Made by a program: the position numbers and the translations under genes
Shown: piece by piece, positions 63,623 to 64,000 of the stretch
How the letters are laid out: each line of letters opens with the position of its first letter
How positions within the stretch are numbered: position 1 is the first letter of the stretch
Source: Roseovarius sp. 217
GTDB lineage: Bacteria; Pseudomonadota; Alphaproteobacteria; Rhodobacterales; Rhodobacteraceae
DNA: 64,000 bases
Direction: 5' to 3'
Assembly (NCBI RefSeq): GCF_000152845.1
Contig: NZ_CH902584.1
Coordinates: 1,246,479-1,310,478 of the forward strand
The notes under the pieces: model-generated
Databases searched by the model: none
What the model saw: only the letters and a program-made list of their open reading frames with translations
What the model was told of the DNA's origin: nothing

Positions 63623-64000
63623 TTCTGACTGGGTCCGTCAAGGCCAGGTGGCGGAACAGTGTCGATTGTGTCAGCGATTCGGCGATACCCCGCCAATTTA
63701 AGAGTACATTTCGGCAATGAAGCGCTCTTGGGTGTCCGCGAACGGTTGTCAAAGGCGCAACGGCCACCCCCTGCCACAGGTGTGCCGCGACCTTTGCAAG
63801 CTAAATCAACTGGGTCGGCCTTACGCGGATGCAGGTTAGTGCTTGGGGTCTCAAATTGGGGGACAAGGGCCGCGAGGTGATCTGAACTTTCGTGATGAAT
63901 GAGACAGATGACATAACATCGGGCAAGTGCGCGAGCTACGGGACCAAGCGGTCACCCCACATGAGGGCAACACCGGCCCGTGCCAAAGGGCCTTACACTT
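63623..64000. other. Terminal 378 bp without a confident gene
   Basis: No RNA gene or known family was recognised. A frame beginning ATG 63895 (MNETDDITSGKC) is open to the window edge on the plus strand. It could be the start of a gene that continues outside, but lacks a clear ribosome site. Confidence 0.4.

Noticed and set aside
63659..63880. 73-codon plus-strand frame near the right edge
   Set aside because: No ribosome site or family signature; composition looks non-coding.

Overview
The window looks like chromosomal DNA of an alphaproteobacterium of the Rhodobacterales (Roseobacter type). The judgement rests on the gene order rho-mnmE-mnmG-rsmG-parA-parB followed by hemW-rdgB-rph / hrcA-grpE, on the style of the proteins, and on the high GC content. 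Two perfect parS palindromes beside parAB suggest the left end lies in the origin-proximal partition region. No rRNA, tRNA or CRISPR array was recognised.

Layout. 1-6.6 kb: transcription termination (rho, cut by the window edge), tRNA/rRNA modification (mnmE, mnmG, rsmG) and chromosome partition (parA, parB, two parS). 6.6-24.7 kb: ordinary housekeeping genes: hemW, rdgB, rph, hrcA-grpE, mutS, a secreted msrA, tpm, argG, ilvA, an Hpt / receiver-PP2C signalling pair, two Nudix hydrolases, hslO, a CCA-adding enzyme and a 23S rRNA-type methyltransferase. 24.7-35.2 kb: envelope enzymes (two L,D-transpeptidases around a CAP-domain lipoprotein), a 62-residue secreted or membrane peptide with its own strong terminator, hemH, comF, grxC, a Nit-type amidase, ubiG, zapE, and two genes resembling respiratory complex I accessory factors.

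35.2-49.6 kb is a purine catabolic island. It holds guanine deaminase, a purine permease, xdhABC, membrane urate oxidase PuuD, HIU hydrolase UraH, a fused allantoinase/OHCU decarboxylase (PuuE-UraD), ureidoglycine aminohydrolase AllE, ureidoglycolate lyase AllA and two paralogous LysR regulators. Together they encode guanine to glyoxylate plus urea, except the allantoate-to-ureidoglycine step, for which no gene is visible here.

49.8-58.3 kb is an accessory block bounded by two transposon scars. On the left is a decayed 574-bp IS6-type element with both terminal repeats, a nonsense codon and an internal deletion. On the right is an IS110 transposase stub joined to the C-terminal end of a DsbA-like gene. 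Between them lies a tripartite tricarboxylate transporter (tctC-tctB-tctA) coupled to an AbrB-type membrane protein, diverging from a two-component system. The kinase has a complete periplasmic solute-binding protein fused behind its ATPase domain, and a signal-peptide-like hinge with a possible internal ribosome site at the joint. The tctC-tctD gap carries six CTGAC-like direct repeats at exact 11-bp spacing, as expected for an OmpR-family regulator. This sensing/transport block is the most interesting part of the window.

58.7-64 kb: polA, then an OmpA-family protein whose Ala/Glu-rich region is built from 102-bp tandem repeats, then about 440 bp without a confident gene.
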